Source: Dromiciops gliroides
Lineage: Eukaryota > Chordata > Mammalia > Microbiotheria > Microbiotheriidae
Length of the DNA stretch: 64,000 bases
NCBI RefSeq assembly: GCF_019393635.1
Contig: NC_057861.1
Location: 84,871,827 to 84,935,826 of the forward strand
Direction of reading: 5' to 3'
Shown: positions 32,469 to 42,600 of the stretch, in pieces
How the letters are laid out: each line of letters opens with the position of its first letter
How positions within the stretch are numbered: the stretch's first letter is position 1
Program-made: the position numbers and the translations under genes
Notes under the pieces: model-generated
Seen by the model: only the letters and a program-made list of their open reading frames with translations
The model's database searches: none
Told to the model about the DNA's origin: nothing

Positions 32469-32617
32469 TTTTCTTTTTTTTTTGTGGGGCAATTGGGGTT
32501 AAGTGACTTGCCCAGGGTCACACAGCTAGTAAGTGTCAAGTGTCTGAGGCTGGATTTGAACTCAGATACTCCTGAATCCAGGGCCGGTGCTTTATCCACT
32601 GTACCACCTAGCTGCCC
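32469..32617 (-). repeat. tRNA-SINE (first of three in a row)
   Basis: Full-length minus copy (caattggggttaagtgactt..cctagctgccct). It abuts the next SINE with no spacer. Confidence 0.92.
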
Positions 32618-32768
32618 TCTAGCTCATTTTTGTAGATGGGGAAACTGAGGTAAACAGGGTTAAGTGACTTACCCCATATCACAGAGATACTAAGTATCTG
32701 AAGTTGTATTTGAACTCAGGTCTTCCTGACTCTAGGTCCAATTCTATCCACTGTGCCACCTAATTGCC
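32618..32768 (-). repeat. SINE, probably the RTE-tailed family, partial
   Basis: Begins agctcatttttgtagatggg, which is the 'gctcattttacagatgagg' part of the RTE-tailed family. It lacks the outer BovB-like tail and ends gccacctaattgccc. Confidence 0.75.
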
Positions 32769-32770
32769 CA

Positions 32771-32913
32771 CATTTTTCTTGAGGCAATTGAGGTTAAGTG
32801 ACTTGCCCAGGGTCTTACAGCTAGTAAGTGCCTAGTGTCTGAGGCCGGATTTGAACTCAGGTCCTCCCGAATCCAGGGTCACTGCTCTATCTACTGTGCC
32901 ACCTAGCTGCCCC
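32771..32913 (-). repeat. tRNA-SINE inserted in the end of its neighbour
   Basis: Minus copy with a 10-bp TSD taattgccca at 32761-32770 and 32914-32923. The duplicated bases are the end of the preceding SINE. Confidence 0.92.
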
Positions 32914-32924
32914 TAATTGCCCAT

Positions 32925-33385
32925 GTATTAACTTTAAAACCCGTATATTAAAATTATCTAAGTATTTTTATTTCTTTTGTTAAACATTTCCGATTGCATT
33001 TTAATCTGGCTCAGACCACTGGGTAGTGTTGGGGGGGGGCATATTTGACAGCTACTTTCCAAGGTCTCTTTTTAAAAGGAAGCAAAGGAGGTGACCATCA
33101 TCCTCTAATTGTAGCATATAGACCATTGGCGATTCCATCTCTGTGTGTGTTTTCTTCTTAGATAAACACTTCGGGTCTTTGCAATAACAATAATCCTTCA
33201 TATTTGGGACAGGCTTTGTATTTGTCAAGACCCTTTCTCAAACATTATCTACATAGTTCCTTACACACAGCCCCTCTGGAAGGGGGTGGGGGGCAGGGAC
33301 TATTCCTTCCACTTGATAGAGGGAGAAGCTGAGGCTCAGGATAAGGAAGTGAATTGCCCGAGGTCATGCATGAATCAGTTCTAGC
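32925..33385. other. Unclassified, one MIR fragment
   Basis: MIR-like text at 33185-33370 (ccttcatatttgggacagg, gagaagctgaggctcagg, gaattgcccgaggtc). Nothing coding. Confidence 0.45.
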
Positions 33386-33402
33386 TTTAGAACTGGATCT
33401 GG

Positions 33403-33553
33403 GGGCAGCTAGGTGGCACAATGGATAGAGCACCAGCCCTGGATTCGTGAGGACCTGAGCTCAAATCCAGCCTCAGACACTTAACACTTACTATCTGGGT
33501 GACCCTGGGCAAGTCACTTAACCCCAATTGCCTCACTTTAAAAAAAAAAAAAA
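33403..33553 (+). repeat. tRNA-SINE
   Basis: Full-length plus copy with an identical 14-bp TSD agaactggatctgg at 33389-33402 and 33554-33567. Clean A-tail. Confidence 0.96.
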
Positions 33554-33769
33554 AGAACTGGATCTGGAAACCAGGTGCCCTGATTTCACATCCAAGGGCG
33601 CATTTGTATCACTAGACAGAGAAAGATGAGCAGAGTTGGGGGCGGAGAAGGGAGAGGGAGGAAGAAAGCCTGGGTGACTCATCAGTGGCATTGTAGAGAG
33701 AACTCTGGACTGCATCCTCCTGAGCTCTCTTCTAGTTCCAAGATTCTCTGATGACATAGTAATGATCAC

Positions 33770-33935
33770 TCACATTTCTGTGCATTTGTCCATATATTCA
33801 AAGCACTTTTCTCACAACAGCTCCAAGGAGTAGATAGTTCAAATTTTGTTGCCCCATTTTGTAGATGAGGAAACTGAGGCTCAGAGAGGTTCTACTACCT
33901 GCCTAGGGCTCACAGCTACTCAATATCAGAACCTG
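33770..33935 (-). repeat. MIR-type fragment
   Basis: Reads aaagcacttttctcacaaca, gtagatgaggaaactgaggc and tcagagaggttctac. Confidence 0.75.
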
Positions 33936-34094
33936 AGAAAGTCCAGAGCTCTTCGCAATATACTACACTACACTTTATAGTCTAAAAAGTCACGTTATAG
34001 TCTCCATTCTTCCCTCCCTCCCTTCCTCCTTCTGACTCCTTGTCTTTGTCTAGAGCAGCCTCTTAAGTTGTGAGATTGTTAAGAAGTACTTACT

Positions 34095-34249
34095 GGGGCA
34101 GCTAGATGGCGCAGTGGATAGGGTGCCGGCCCTGGATTCAGGAGGACCTGAGTTCAAATCCAACCTCAGACACTTGACACTTACTAGCTGTGTGACCCTG
34201 GGCAAGTCGCTTGACCCCAGTTGCCTCAGCAAGGAAAAAAAAAAAAAAA
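34095..34249 (+). repeat. tRNA-SINE
   Basis: Full-length plus copy with an identical 14-bp TSD aagaagtacttact at 34081-34094 and 34250-34263. Confidence 0.96.
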
Positions 34250-34562
34250 AAGAAGTACTTACTTGTGTTACCTAAGTCTGCCCTGCCTGCTATGGAAGCC
34301 TCATCCATGAATCTGGTCTTGGCTTTTCCTGACTCCAGGAGTTCAGAAAAATAACTAGACTCTGAACCAGGAGTGGAGACACGGGGAACGATCTGAGACC
34401 CTTAAGTGCCCAAGTGCACATGAAATGCTCCCCTCAAAAATCCTTTAAGTTCATTTTTATTTTCTGTTGTGAAATCTCTCTACCCCCGCCCCCATCCATC
34501 AAGGAGGCAAGAAAAAACAAAACTCATTACAAACATGTATAATCATGCAGAACAAATTCCCA

Positions 34563-34723
34563 GGGGCAGCTAGGTGGTGCAGTGGATAGAGCACCAGCCC
34601 TGGAGTCAGGAGTACCTGAGTTCAAATCCGGCCTCAGACACTTAACACATACTAGCTGTGTGACCCTGGGCAAGTCACTTAGCCCCAATTGCCTTACCTA
34701 AAAAAAACAAAACCAAAAAACAC
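34563..34723 (+). repeat. tRNA-SINE inside L1
   Basis: Full-length plus copy with TSD caaattccca at 34553-34562 and 34724-34733. It lies opposite to the L1 orientation. Confidence 0.94.
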
Positions 34724-34840
34724 CAAATTCCCACATTAACCATATTAAAATAAAGAAGAAAAAGAAAGAGAAGAGAATTTGCACCCCAGAGTTCATCAGC
34801 TCTCCATCTAGAGGTAGATAGTGTGTTTCATCATGAGTCC

Positions 34841-34964
34841 TTTGGAAATGTCATTGGTCATTATGTTGATAGGAGTTCCTAAGTCTTTCAAAGTTGATTA
34901 TCTTTGGAAATGTCGTTGGTCATTATGTTGATAGGGTTTCCTAAGTCTTTCAAAGTTGATTATC
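34841..34964. repeat. 62-bp tandem duplication in L1 3'UTR
   Basis: Two head-to-tail 62-bp units, both beginning tttggaaatgtc and ending gttgattatc, differ at three positions. The single-copy form is expected from other L1 copies. Confidence 0.95.
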
Positions 34965-34966
34965 TA

Positions 34967-35116
34967 TTTGGGGGGAGGGGGGACGGGCAATAAGGGTTAA
35001 GTGACTTGCCCAGGGTCACACAGCTAGTAAGTGTCAAGTGTCTGAGGCCAGCTTTGAACTCAGGGCCTTCTGAATCAAGAGCCAGTGCTTTATCCACTGT
35101 GCCACCTAGCTGCCCC
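34967..35116 (-). repeat. tRNA-SINE at the end of the tandem duplication
   Basis: G-rich left part then a full body. TSD aaagYtgattatct at 34953-34966 and 35117-35130, with one mismatch. The left TSD lies in the second 62-bp unit. Confidence 0.92.
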
Positions 35117-35579
35117 AAAGCTGATTATCTTTACAATATTATTGTCATTGTATAAATTGGTCTCCTGGTTCTGGTCACTTCACATTGCATTAGTTCATAT
35201 AAGTCTTCCCAGGTTTTTCTGAAACCATTCCCTTCATCATTTTTTACAGCACAGCAGTATCCCATCACATTCATATGCCATAACTTGTTTGACCATGCCC
35301 CAGTTGATGGGCATCCCCTTAGTTTCCAATCTTTTACCACCACAAAAAAAGCTGCTATGAATGTTTTTATACATATGATTCTTTTCCTCTTTCTTTGATC
35401 TCTTTGGGGTATAAATCTAAGGATTGAGAGGGATTGAAGGGTACCCACAGTTTAATAATTTGGGAGATAGAATTCCAAATTGCTTTCTAGAGTAGTCAGA
35501 CTAATATCACAGCTCCACTAACGGTGCATTAGTGCACCCATTTTGCCATAGCCACTCTAGCATTTGTCATTTTCCTTTC

Positions 35580-35700
35580 CTTCTCATCATCCCCATTTCA
35601 CAACTGAGAAAACTAAGGCTTGAACAAGTGAGGTCATTTGCTCAGGGTCACACTTCTTAGGGAGAGGCAGAAATTGGACCAGAATCCAATTCTCCTGAAA
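35580..35700 (-). repeat. MIR-type fragment
   Basis: Reads ccccatttcacaactgag, aaaactaaggcttgaac and ctcagggtcacacttc. Confidence 0.7.
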
Positions 35701-35796
35701 GTGCTTAGTGACCAAATCACTTTTCTTCTTTGGGATTTAGTATCCGCAACTGTAAAATAAGGGCATTGGACTAATTGACCAGTAAGATCCCATTCA

Positions 35797-35963
35797 ATCC
35801 TGACATTTGAAGGTTTTTCCTAATTTTCTGAGGTTCATTCCAACTCTAACATTTTATGTTTTAAGATTCCTCCCCACTCTAAAATTGTATGTTCTAAGAC
35901 CCTTCCTACACTAACATTCTAGATTCTGTGTTCTAAGGTTCCTTTGATCTCTAAACATATGTT
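35797..35963. repeat. ~33-bp tandem array
   Basis: Four units starting at 35828, 35861, 35894 and 35933 (33, 33, 39 and 31 bp), each of the form 'ctaaggttccttccaactctaacattctatgtt', preceded by one worn unit. The unit resembles the 3' end of MIR/L3 ('aggttccttccaactctaacattctatg'), so the array likely grew from such a fragment. Confidence 0.8.
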
Positions 35964-36009
35964 ATGAGAAATCTCCCTTCTCTGGCAATCTGTGTTCTAT
36001 GTCCCAAGA

Positions 36010-36620
36010 GCCTTTCCATGTCCCAACATCCCACACTTCTGGGATTTATACGACAGGAAAGTATGAGAGTTTGAGAGGTATTAGGGAAGGGAAAAGAGAA
36101 ACACCCCCCCACACACATCCTTCAGGCATCTCACAACCCAGTTGGGACCTGAGTCATCCCCTTGCCAATTTCCCAAACTGCTGCCCTCCCCAAGCACTTT
36201 TCCAGAGGAGAGAAGACAATTTGTCACATGGCACATTTATCCAATGGCACTGTAAGGGAGTGAACCAGTTCTATAAAGTGCCCAGCATATTGTTGGTGCT
36301 CATTGGAAGGCCCTGAGGTCTTGAATTAGAGAGAAAAAAGAACATAAAATTTTTTGCTTGAGTACGGCAGAAGCACTTTTCAAACCTCCCAGCTCAGGCC
36401 CTAGCTGCTGAGTTACTGGCAACAAATTTAGAGGCTTCTGAGCTATGAGAATATTTGCTTGGTAAAGTCTATCATTCTTCTTGAAACTCTATCACTCGTG
36501 CTTTATCCCTTTGGGTTAAACATTATCCTTCCCATACCCCCATGACAAAATACTAATCTCTCTGGAGAAGGGAGCACATTCAGTCCCCAGCATCTCCGTG
36601 GGAAGGAGTTTCTCATGGAC
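36010..36620. other. Unique-looking sequence, no gene
   Basis: No recognised repeat or exon. Confidence 0.4.
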
Positions 36621-36750
36621 TGATACAATATTATATCTGGAAGGGAATTTAGAGATCCTCCAATCTAACCCCTTCCTTTTATAGATGTGGAAACTGAGGC
36701 CCAGAGAGGTCATTTGTTGAAGGTCACACAGCAAGTTAGTGATTTAGGCG
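36620..36750 (+). repeat. 'ggaagggacctcagag' family copy
   Basis: Reads tatctggaagggaatttaga, gatcctccaatctaacccc, gatgtggaaactgaggccca, gagaggtcatttg and ggtcacacagcaag. Confidence 0.65.
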
Positions 36751-36754
36751 GGAC

Positions 36755-37320
36755 AAGAGATCTTTCCTTTAGAGGGTAAGTATTTAGGGCCAGGAAGACC
36801 TTCTTGGCACCCCACAGCTCAGGCCATGTGGTCTGCAATCCCTCTTAATGCTCTTACTGAGCCCCTGGCTGGGATGGGAAGTCCTGGGTAGGGGCCAACC
36901 AGAGCCCCTGCTTGAAATTTGTTTACTCTGGGCTATATTTGCATCAGTGAGTACCAATAATATGTTGGGCGCTTCAGGAACCATGGAATCAGCCTACTCC
37001 CTGGCTAGGCCCTTGGCCAACTGGCTCCAAGCCACAGGCTCTGAATTCTCTCTTTCAACAAGGCTACGTGGGCACTTTGGGAAACCAGGAAGGGACTCAG
37101 GTCTCATCTGAGTTGTGAGAAGTCCAAAAGACAGAGGCTGTGTTTTCTCCAATCAGACTAGGGTCTCTTTAAGAGAAGGGATGGTAGCTACCATTTTAGT
37201 TGGTCCCCTTTGGGCTCTCTTTTCTTCTCTTCTATTTCATCCCATTCCATCCCATCCCATTATCATTTAGTCTATTCAAAAATATTTCTATTCTATTCTA
37301 CATTTCTATTGTCTATTAAG
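36755..37320. other. Unique-looking sequence with a short (ATCCC)n run
   Basis: The run at about 37235-37262 repeats CATCCCATTC units. Otherwise nothing is recognised. Confidence 0.45.
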
Positions 37321-37327
37321 TACAAAT

Positions 37328-37585
37328 TAGGCCAGCGAGGTGGCACAGCAGATAAGAGTGCTGGGCTTAGAACTGCAAAATCTCAACTTCATGAGTTCAA
37401 ATCTGACCTCAGACACTTACTAGCTGTGTGACCCTGGGTAAGTCACTTAACCCTGTTTGTTTCAGTTTCCTCATCTGTAAAATGAGCTGGGAAAGGAACT
37501 GACAAACCACTCCATTAACTCTGCCAAGAAAACCCCAAATGGGGCTATGGAGAGTGAGACACAACTAAAAAATAACTTAACTTTT
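37328..37585 (+). repeat. tRNA-headed SINE with RTE/BovB-type tail
   Basis: Reads ccagcgaggtggcacagcag, tcaacttcatgagttcaaat, gggaaaggaactgacaaacc, gccaagaaaaccccaaatgg and ggctatggagagtgagacac. Confidence 0.88.
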
Positions 37586-37685
37586 AGGTACAAACTACTG
37601 TTGCTAGAATTGGGGATATAGTGATGAAAATGGGGCACTATTCCTTTCTTTAAGGAACTAACAGTGTAATAGTTTGAGAGAAAAT

Positions 37686-37755
37686 AACATATATATATAC
37701 ATATACATATATATCTGTATATCTCTATCTATCTATCTGATCTATCTATAAGAAT
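37686..37755. repeat. (TA)n then (TATC)n microsatellite
   Basis: Alternating TA/CATA followed by TATC units. Confidence 0.9.
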
Positions 37756-37768
37756 AGTATGATGCAGG

Positions 37769-38085
37769 AGCAGCTAGGTGAGCAGTAGATAGATAGAGCA
37801 CTGGCCCTGAAGTTGGGAGGACCTGAGTTCAAATCTCACTTCAGACACTTACTAGATGTGTGACCCTAGGTGAATCACTTAACCCCAATTGCCTTAAACA
37901 TCTGGGACCATCCCAGTCATTCTGATATTTGTCTTGCCACTGGACTCAGATGACTCTGGAGGATAGAGTGAAGTTGGTAACCTTGCACAGCCCTCCTTCA
38001 CTTAAATCCAACTCAATGCAAGTCATAACATCACCTCGATGTCATGATCCTCTTTGAGAACAAAGGACAAACAACAACAATGATA
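37769..38085 (+). repeat. Composite SINE with a distinct ~180-bp 3' part
   Basis: The first ~140 bp is the tRNA-SINE head (gagcagctaggtgagcag..cccaattgcctta). It continues not in an A-tail but in a unique block: acatctgggaccatcccagt, cttgccactggactcagatg, cacctcgatgtcatgatcct and a terminus tgagaacaaaggacaaacaacaacaa-like. I see this tail only once here. It may be a named longer SINE family or a head fused to another LINE tail. Confidence 0.8.
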
Positions 38086-38284
38086 CAAATTGGCTTTGTA
38101 ATCCTGGACAAGCTCCCTCTCCTTTTTGCCCCTTGTCAATTCTCTTAAGACCATGATATGCAGACTAAATGGTTTCAGATCTACATTCGCTGGGGCAAGG
38201 GGAGGGTGAGGGTGAGGATTCCTTGCTAGGTAGCTTCACACAGCCAATCAAATCACAGGCCCCCCAAAATAAAAGATACCCAGT

Positions 38285-38405
38285 AAAGTGCAATAAGGAT
38301 CATAGGGTCATAGAGGTCATCAAGTCCAACACCCTCACTTTACACATGAGGAAATTCATCTTGTGAGCAGTCCCAGAGAGGCCATGACTTACCCAACATC
38401 ACACA
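38285..38405 (+). repeat. 'ggaagggacctcagag' family fragment
   Basis: Reads gatcatagggtcatagaggt, catcaagtccaacaccctca, ctttacacatgaggaaattc. It is joined directly to a truncated SINE. Confidence 0.55.
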
Positions 38406-38407
38406 GG

Positions 38408-38507
38408 GAGTTCAAATCCGGCCTCAGACACTTGACACTAGCTGTGTGACCCTGGGTGAGTCACTTAACCCTCATTGCCCTGCAAAAAACAAACAAACAA
38501 AAAACCA
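38408..38507 (+). repeat. 5'-truncated tRNA-SINE
   Basis: Starts at gagttcaaatccggcctcag and keeps the 3' half with an (ACAA)n tail. Confidence 0.88.
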
Positions 38508-38509
38508 CA

Positions 38510-38815
38510 GGACTGTACATGAATAACTTATATTGAATTGCTTGAGTTTTATAGGGGGAATAGGGAAAAAGGATGAGAATTTGGAACACAAAGTTTTAAA
38601 AATCGATGTTACAGGGGCAGCTAGGTGGCACAGTGGATAGAGCAATGGCCCTGGATTCAGGAGGACCTGAGTTCAAATTCGGCCTCAGACACTTAACACT
38701 TACTAGCTGTGTGACCCTGGGCAAATCACTTAATCCCAATTGCCTCACCAAAAAAAAAAAAAATCGATGTTACAATTTGTTTTTACAATGTGTAAGGTGA
38801 GGAAAAATTCTTAAT
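38510..38815 (+). repeat. L1 3'UTR fragment with SINE
   Basis: Reads gtacatgaataacttatatt, gaattgcttgagttttat, gaatttggaacacaaagttt, and after the SINE gttacaatttgtttttacaa. It ends in (TTAA)n at 38811-38830. Confidence 0.75.
38614..38759 (+). repeat. tRNA-SINE inside L1
   Basis: Full-length plus copy with an identical 15-bp TSD aaaatcgatgttaca at 38599-38613 and 38760-38774. Confidence 0.96.
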
Positions 38816-39409
38816 TAATTAATTAATTAATGGACCAAGGGCTGTATCCCTTCTTCAGAGTAGAACACCTTGAGGGCAGAAACTATCAGAAGCTGTCACT
38901 TCTTCAGACTAAGGGGTCCTTTACAACAGGGCTTTGTCTTCCTCCTCATTCTGGGGAGGGGGGTTCCCCCAACTCTCCAATTCCTCTCATATCACTCTGG
39001 TTCCTTAAAAGGTTAAGGAGGTTGTGAACCTTTTCACTCAGCACACCCTAAAATTGAGAAAAACTGCCCCAGAAAGGGCAGGGGATTGGTGGCAACCATG
39101 GAGAAGAGGCATTTCTAACACATCATAAATCTCAGACAAGCTCTGGCAGGCAGCCAAGCGCCTGGGAAGCAATTTTGAACTCCCAACAACGAGATGACAA
39201 ATTCCCCTTTTACTTTCCCCAAATACCAATACCAAGGTTATATTTAGAGACTTGGGAAGGGAGGACAGAAGAGAAGAGACACACAGAGAGAAAGAGGCAG
39301 AAACTGAGAGAGATGTACAGGGAGAGACATCCATAGAAGAAACAGAGAGATGAAGGCAGAGAGACTGTGCTTGGTTTGGTCCGTGTTAGAGCTCAGTCTC
39401 TGCCTTTTA

Positions 39410-39620
39410 GAGACAGCAAGGGGGTCCAGTGAATAGAGTCCTGGGCTTGTGATCAGAATATACCTGAGTTCAAATCTGGCCTCAGACACTTATTAGTTTT
39501 GTGACCCCAGGCTAGTCGTTTAACCTCCGACTGCTTCAGTTTCCTCAGTGGGAAAATGGGGATAATAATAGTACCTACCTTCCAGGGTTGTTGTGAAGAT
39601 CAAATGAGAAAAAAAAAAAG
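39410..39620 (+). repeat. MIR/CORE-SINE copy
   Basis: Reads gggggtccagtgaatagagt, gagttcaaatctggcctcag, tcctcagtgggaaaatgggg and ttccagggttgttgtgaaga. Confidence 0.8.
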
Positions 39621-39661
39621 AAAAGAAAAATCAAATGAGGTGATATTTTTAAAACCCTTAT

Positions 39662-39890
39662 ATGTCATTTTTCAGTCATGTTTGACTCCTCATGATCCCA
39701 TTTGGGGTTTTCTTGGCAAAGATACTAGAGTGGTTTGCTATTTCCTTCTCCAGCTTATTTTACAGATGAAGAAACTGAGGCAAGTGGAGTTCAGTGACTT
39801 GCCCAGGGTCACACAACTACTGTCTAAGGCCAGATTTGAACTCACCAAACCAGGTGCTCTATCCACTGTGCCACCTAGCTGCACAAAATC
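39662..39890 (-). repeat. tRNA-headed SINE with RTE/BovB-type tail
   Basis: Tail atttttcagtcatgtttgac, ccatttggggttttcttggc, gagtggtttgctatttcc, and a head ending gccacctagctgc. An L2/MIR3-type terminus (taggtgtttaataaatgc) follows. Confidence 0.88.
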
Positions 39891-40421
39891 TTATAGGTGT
39901 TTAATAAATGCTTTTTTTCCTTCCCTTCTCCTTCATGTCAAGGTCAGGGGTCCTCAGTTTGTGAAGTTGTGGTCACAGTTAAGATTCAATCTTTGATCAA
40001 GGATCAGGATCTAATGTCAAAATCAGAAATCAATCTCTCACCAGGGTCAAGGCTTAGCCAAGTGACTAGGAAAGATTTTTCTTTTCGTTTTTTAAATTCA
40101 GCAAACACCTGATGACTACTTTCCACCTTCAGAGTTTCTTTCTCCATGTCTCTCCTTTCCCCTAGGACATTCTACAAAGACACTTATCTGTATACATGTT
40201 ATATATACCTCTGGGGAAATTGTCAATTCTTTGGTGGCATGAGAGGCAGTGCAGTATAATGGTGAGTGCTCTGAAGCTAGATCCAGAGAGTCCTCCTGCT
40301 TAATCGTCTTACCTGGCTCGGCCACAGCCAGCTAGCTAGGTGACTTCGGTAAAGTCTGTTCTTTGTCTGTTTCCCCCTCTGTAAAACAAGAGGGTTTTAT
40401 GAGATGTTCTCCAAAGTCTCT

Positions 40422-40568
40422 CTTTTTTTTTTTTCTAGGCAATGGGGGTTAAGTGACTTGCCCAGGGTCACACAGCTAGAAAGTGTCAAGTGTCTGAGGC
40501 CGAATTTGAACTCAGGTCCTCCTGAATCCAGGGCCGGTGTTCTATCCACTGCGCCATCTAGCTGCCCC
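40422..40568 (-). repeat. tRNA-SINE
   Basis: Full-length minus copy with an identical 11-bp TSD ccaaagtctct at 40411-40421 and 40569-40579. Confidence 0.94.
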
Positions 40569-40649
40569 CCAAAGTCTCTTCTAACTTACATTCTGTGCGT
40601 CTGTGACCCTCTTTTGTCATTTATTGATCATATCAAGTGAGGTGCTCAG

Positions 40650-40937
40650 TAAATGTTTGTTCATTCATTCAACAGACATTCGTCAGTCATTTACTAAATG
40701 CAGGACTCTGGGCTTGGTGCTGAGGGTGATAGAAAGTTTAGGAAGTTAGGGTCCTTGCCTTCATGAAGCTTACATTCTATTTGGAGGATAAGTCACAGAC
40801 ACAAAATTAAATTAAATTGTGTGCCCAACTCTGTATTAGGTACTATGGGGATATAAAAGAGATGGAGAAGATATGGTCCCTGTCTTTAGAGACTTGTCAG
40901 TGGAACTGAGAAGAAAAGGCACTAAAGATTAGAGACA
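40650..40937 (+). repeat. Two copies of the old repeat seen at 8895
   Basis: The first reads acattcgtcagtcatttact, gactctgggcttggtgctga, gtccttgccttcatgaagct. The second starts gtgtgcccaactctgtatta and continues tatggtccctgtctttagag. Confidence 0.6.
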
Positions 40938-41084
40938 GGGGCAGCTAGGTGGCGCAGTGGATAAAGCACTGGCCCTGGATTCAGGAGGACCTGAGTTCAA
41001 ATCCAACCTCAGACACTTGACACTTACTAGCTGTGTAACCCTGGGAGAGTCACTTAACCCTCATTGTCCTGCCAAAAAAAAAAA
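40938..41084 (+). repeat. tRNA-SINE
   Basis: Full-length plus copy with an identical 14-bp TSD aaagattagagaca at 40924-40937 and 41085-41098. It splits the old repeat in which it lies. Confidence 0.96.
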
Positions 41085-41098
41085 AAAGATTAGAGACA

Positions 41099-41910
41099 AA
41101 TTCAAAACAGTATGTCAACATATATGAAAGGTGTATATAGATAATTCCAAGGAAAGGAAGGATCACTTTGTGGGTGAGGGTTAATCTGTGAAGACTTCTT
41201 GGAGGAAGCAAGTTTAAATTAGGCCTTGAAGATTAGGTAAGAGATGGTTTGAAGGAAATGGGGAGTTAAGTATTTTAATAGAATAGTTATCCCTTCTACA
41301 GCATGACTTTCACCATACTGTGGGTCAGCATAAGAAATCAAATGGGAATTTGGGGGGAGTTTTAAGGAAGCCACATATGACATGCAAAGACAAGAAGATG
41401 ACACAGAAAAAGTTTAGAAACTCAGAATGCATAAAATATATGTATAGTATTCTATAATATCAACATATTTTATCTTTTAATACTATAATAATTCAGACTC
41501 CTTCTCTGGTACAAAGAAAGGACCGAACAATTTCCGCTAATTTTCCAAAGTGTGGGGGTGCCGTGCCCCTAACCCCTGCAATGTGGAAAGGATAGAGCTA
41601 TAGGATTTGGAAGGGACGCTGCAATGACATATTCCATACACGCCCCCAACTTCAATTTACAAAAGATGAAATTGAGGGCCATGGGAACAGCATGATTAAA
41701 AGCCCAGAAGTCAGAAGTGAGCTTGTTAGCTCCAGGAGACAAGATGAGACTGCCTAGAATAGAATATCTTTGTAAAGACGTTGTGGGAGAAAAAGAGAGA
41801 TAGTCTGGCTCAGGTCAGGGCATGGAGGAACATTAATGCCAAAATGAGGAGTTTGGACTACATGGGTGAAATGGGGAGCCACTGTGGGTTCTTCAACCGG
41901 GGAGTAATGT
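41099..41910 (+). repeat. Continuation of old repeat, decayed
   Basis: Words in family order: gaagacttcttggaggaagc, aaattaggccttgaagatta, and later agggcatggaggaacatt, tttggactacatgggtgaaa, tggggagccactgtgggttc. The stretch between 41260 and 41760 is not classified. Confidence 0.5.
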
Positions 41911-42459
41911 GCAAATAATAACAATGATAATAGTTATTAAGTGGCAGGACTCAGATTCAAGCCCAGGACTTCCATTTGACAATTCCAACCATCTTGCTCC
42001 TCTTTTTGGACCGGACCTGAGATGCCAGAAACTCCCAGTGAAGAAGCAACTCTCTCTGCCAAAGTAGATCAGCAACCACTCAGTAATTGAGGGAGTTGCT
42101 TGGGGGCATTGAGAGGTCCCACAGCTGTTAAGTGTCAGACATCTGGGATTTGAACCCAAGGTCTTCTAACTCTGAGACCCAACTTTATCTACCCCAGCAC
42201 AGTCTTTTGCATATATATAGCTCTTGTATTTCCAAAACACTTTCCACATTTGTGAGTTCTATTGTTCCCCTAGGCAGCACTGAGAAGGAGTCGATGACAA
42301 ATGACAAATTTGCACAGCCAGGATAGGATTCTGATCCAAGTCTTCGGTAGTTAAAGTCCAGAGCTGTTTTCTAAAGGAAATGGCACTAAAGCTGCCTCCC
42401 CCACCCCTTTGAGGAAAAGGAGGCAACTCTCCCCTCACCTCCCCCTCTCCCCATTCTTA

Positions 42460-42600
42460 TTCCCCCCTCAACAGAGGTAGTGAGTTTCCTGACAGTGGAG
42501 GTCTTCAAGTGTAGGCTAGCATTGATCCTTGTAGAGAATGTTGTAGAGGATACCCTCTGAGGCCCCTTGTAGGTCTAAGATTCTGTCTGTGATTCTCCCA
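42460..42600 (+). repeat. L3/CR1-class LINE 3' end
   Basis: Reads aggtagtgagtttcctgaca, gtggaggtcttcaagtgtag, gagaatgttgtagaggatac, cctctgaggccccttgtagg and aagattctgtctgtgattct, the CR1/L3 3' terminus. Confidence 0.78.

Larger units (their letters stand above)
34440..35560 (-). repeat. L1 3' end, antisense, with two SINEs and a tandem duplication
   Basis: The right part on the minus strand reads FFVVVKDWKLRGCPSTG and NKLWHMNVMGYCCAVKNDEG, the L1 ORF2 C-terminus, followed leftwards by the 3'UTR. It is homologous to the copy at 3737-5083. A 62-bp segment of its 3'UTR is tandemly duplicated (34841-34902 and 34903-34964, three differences). Confidence 0.87.
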
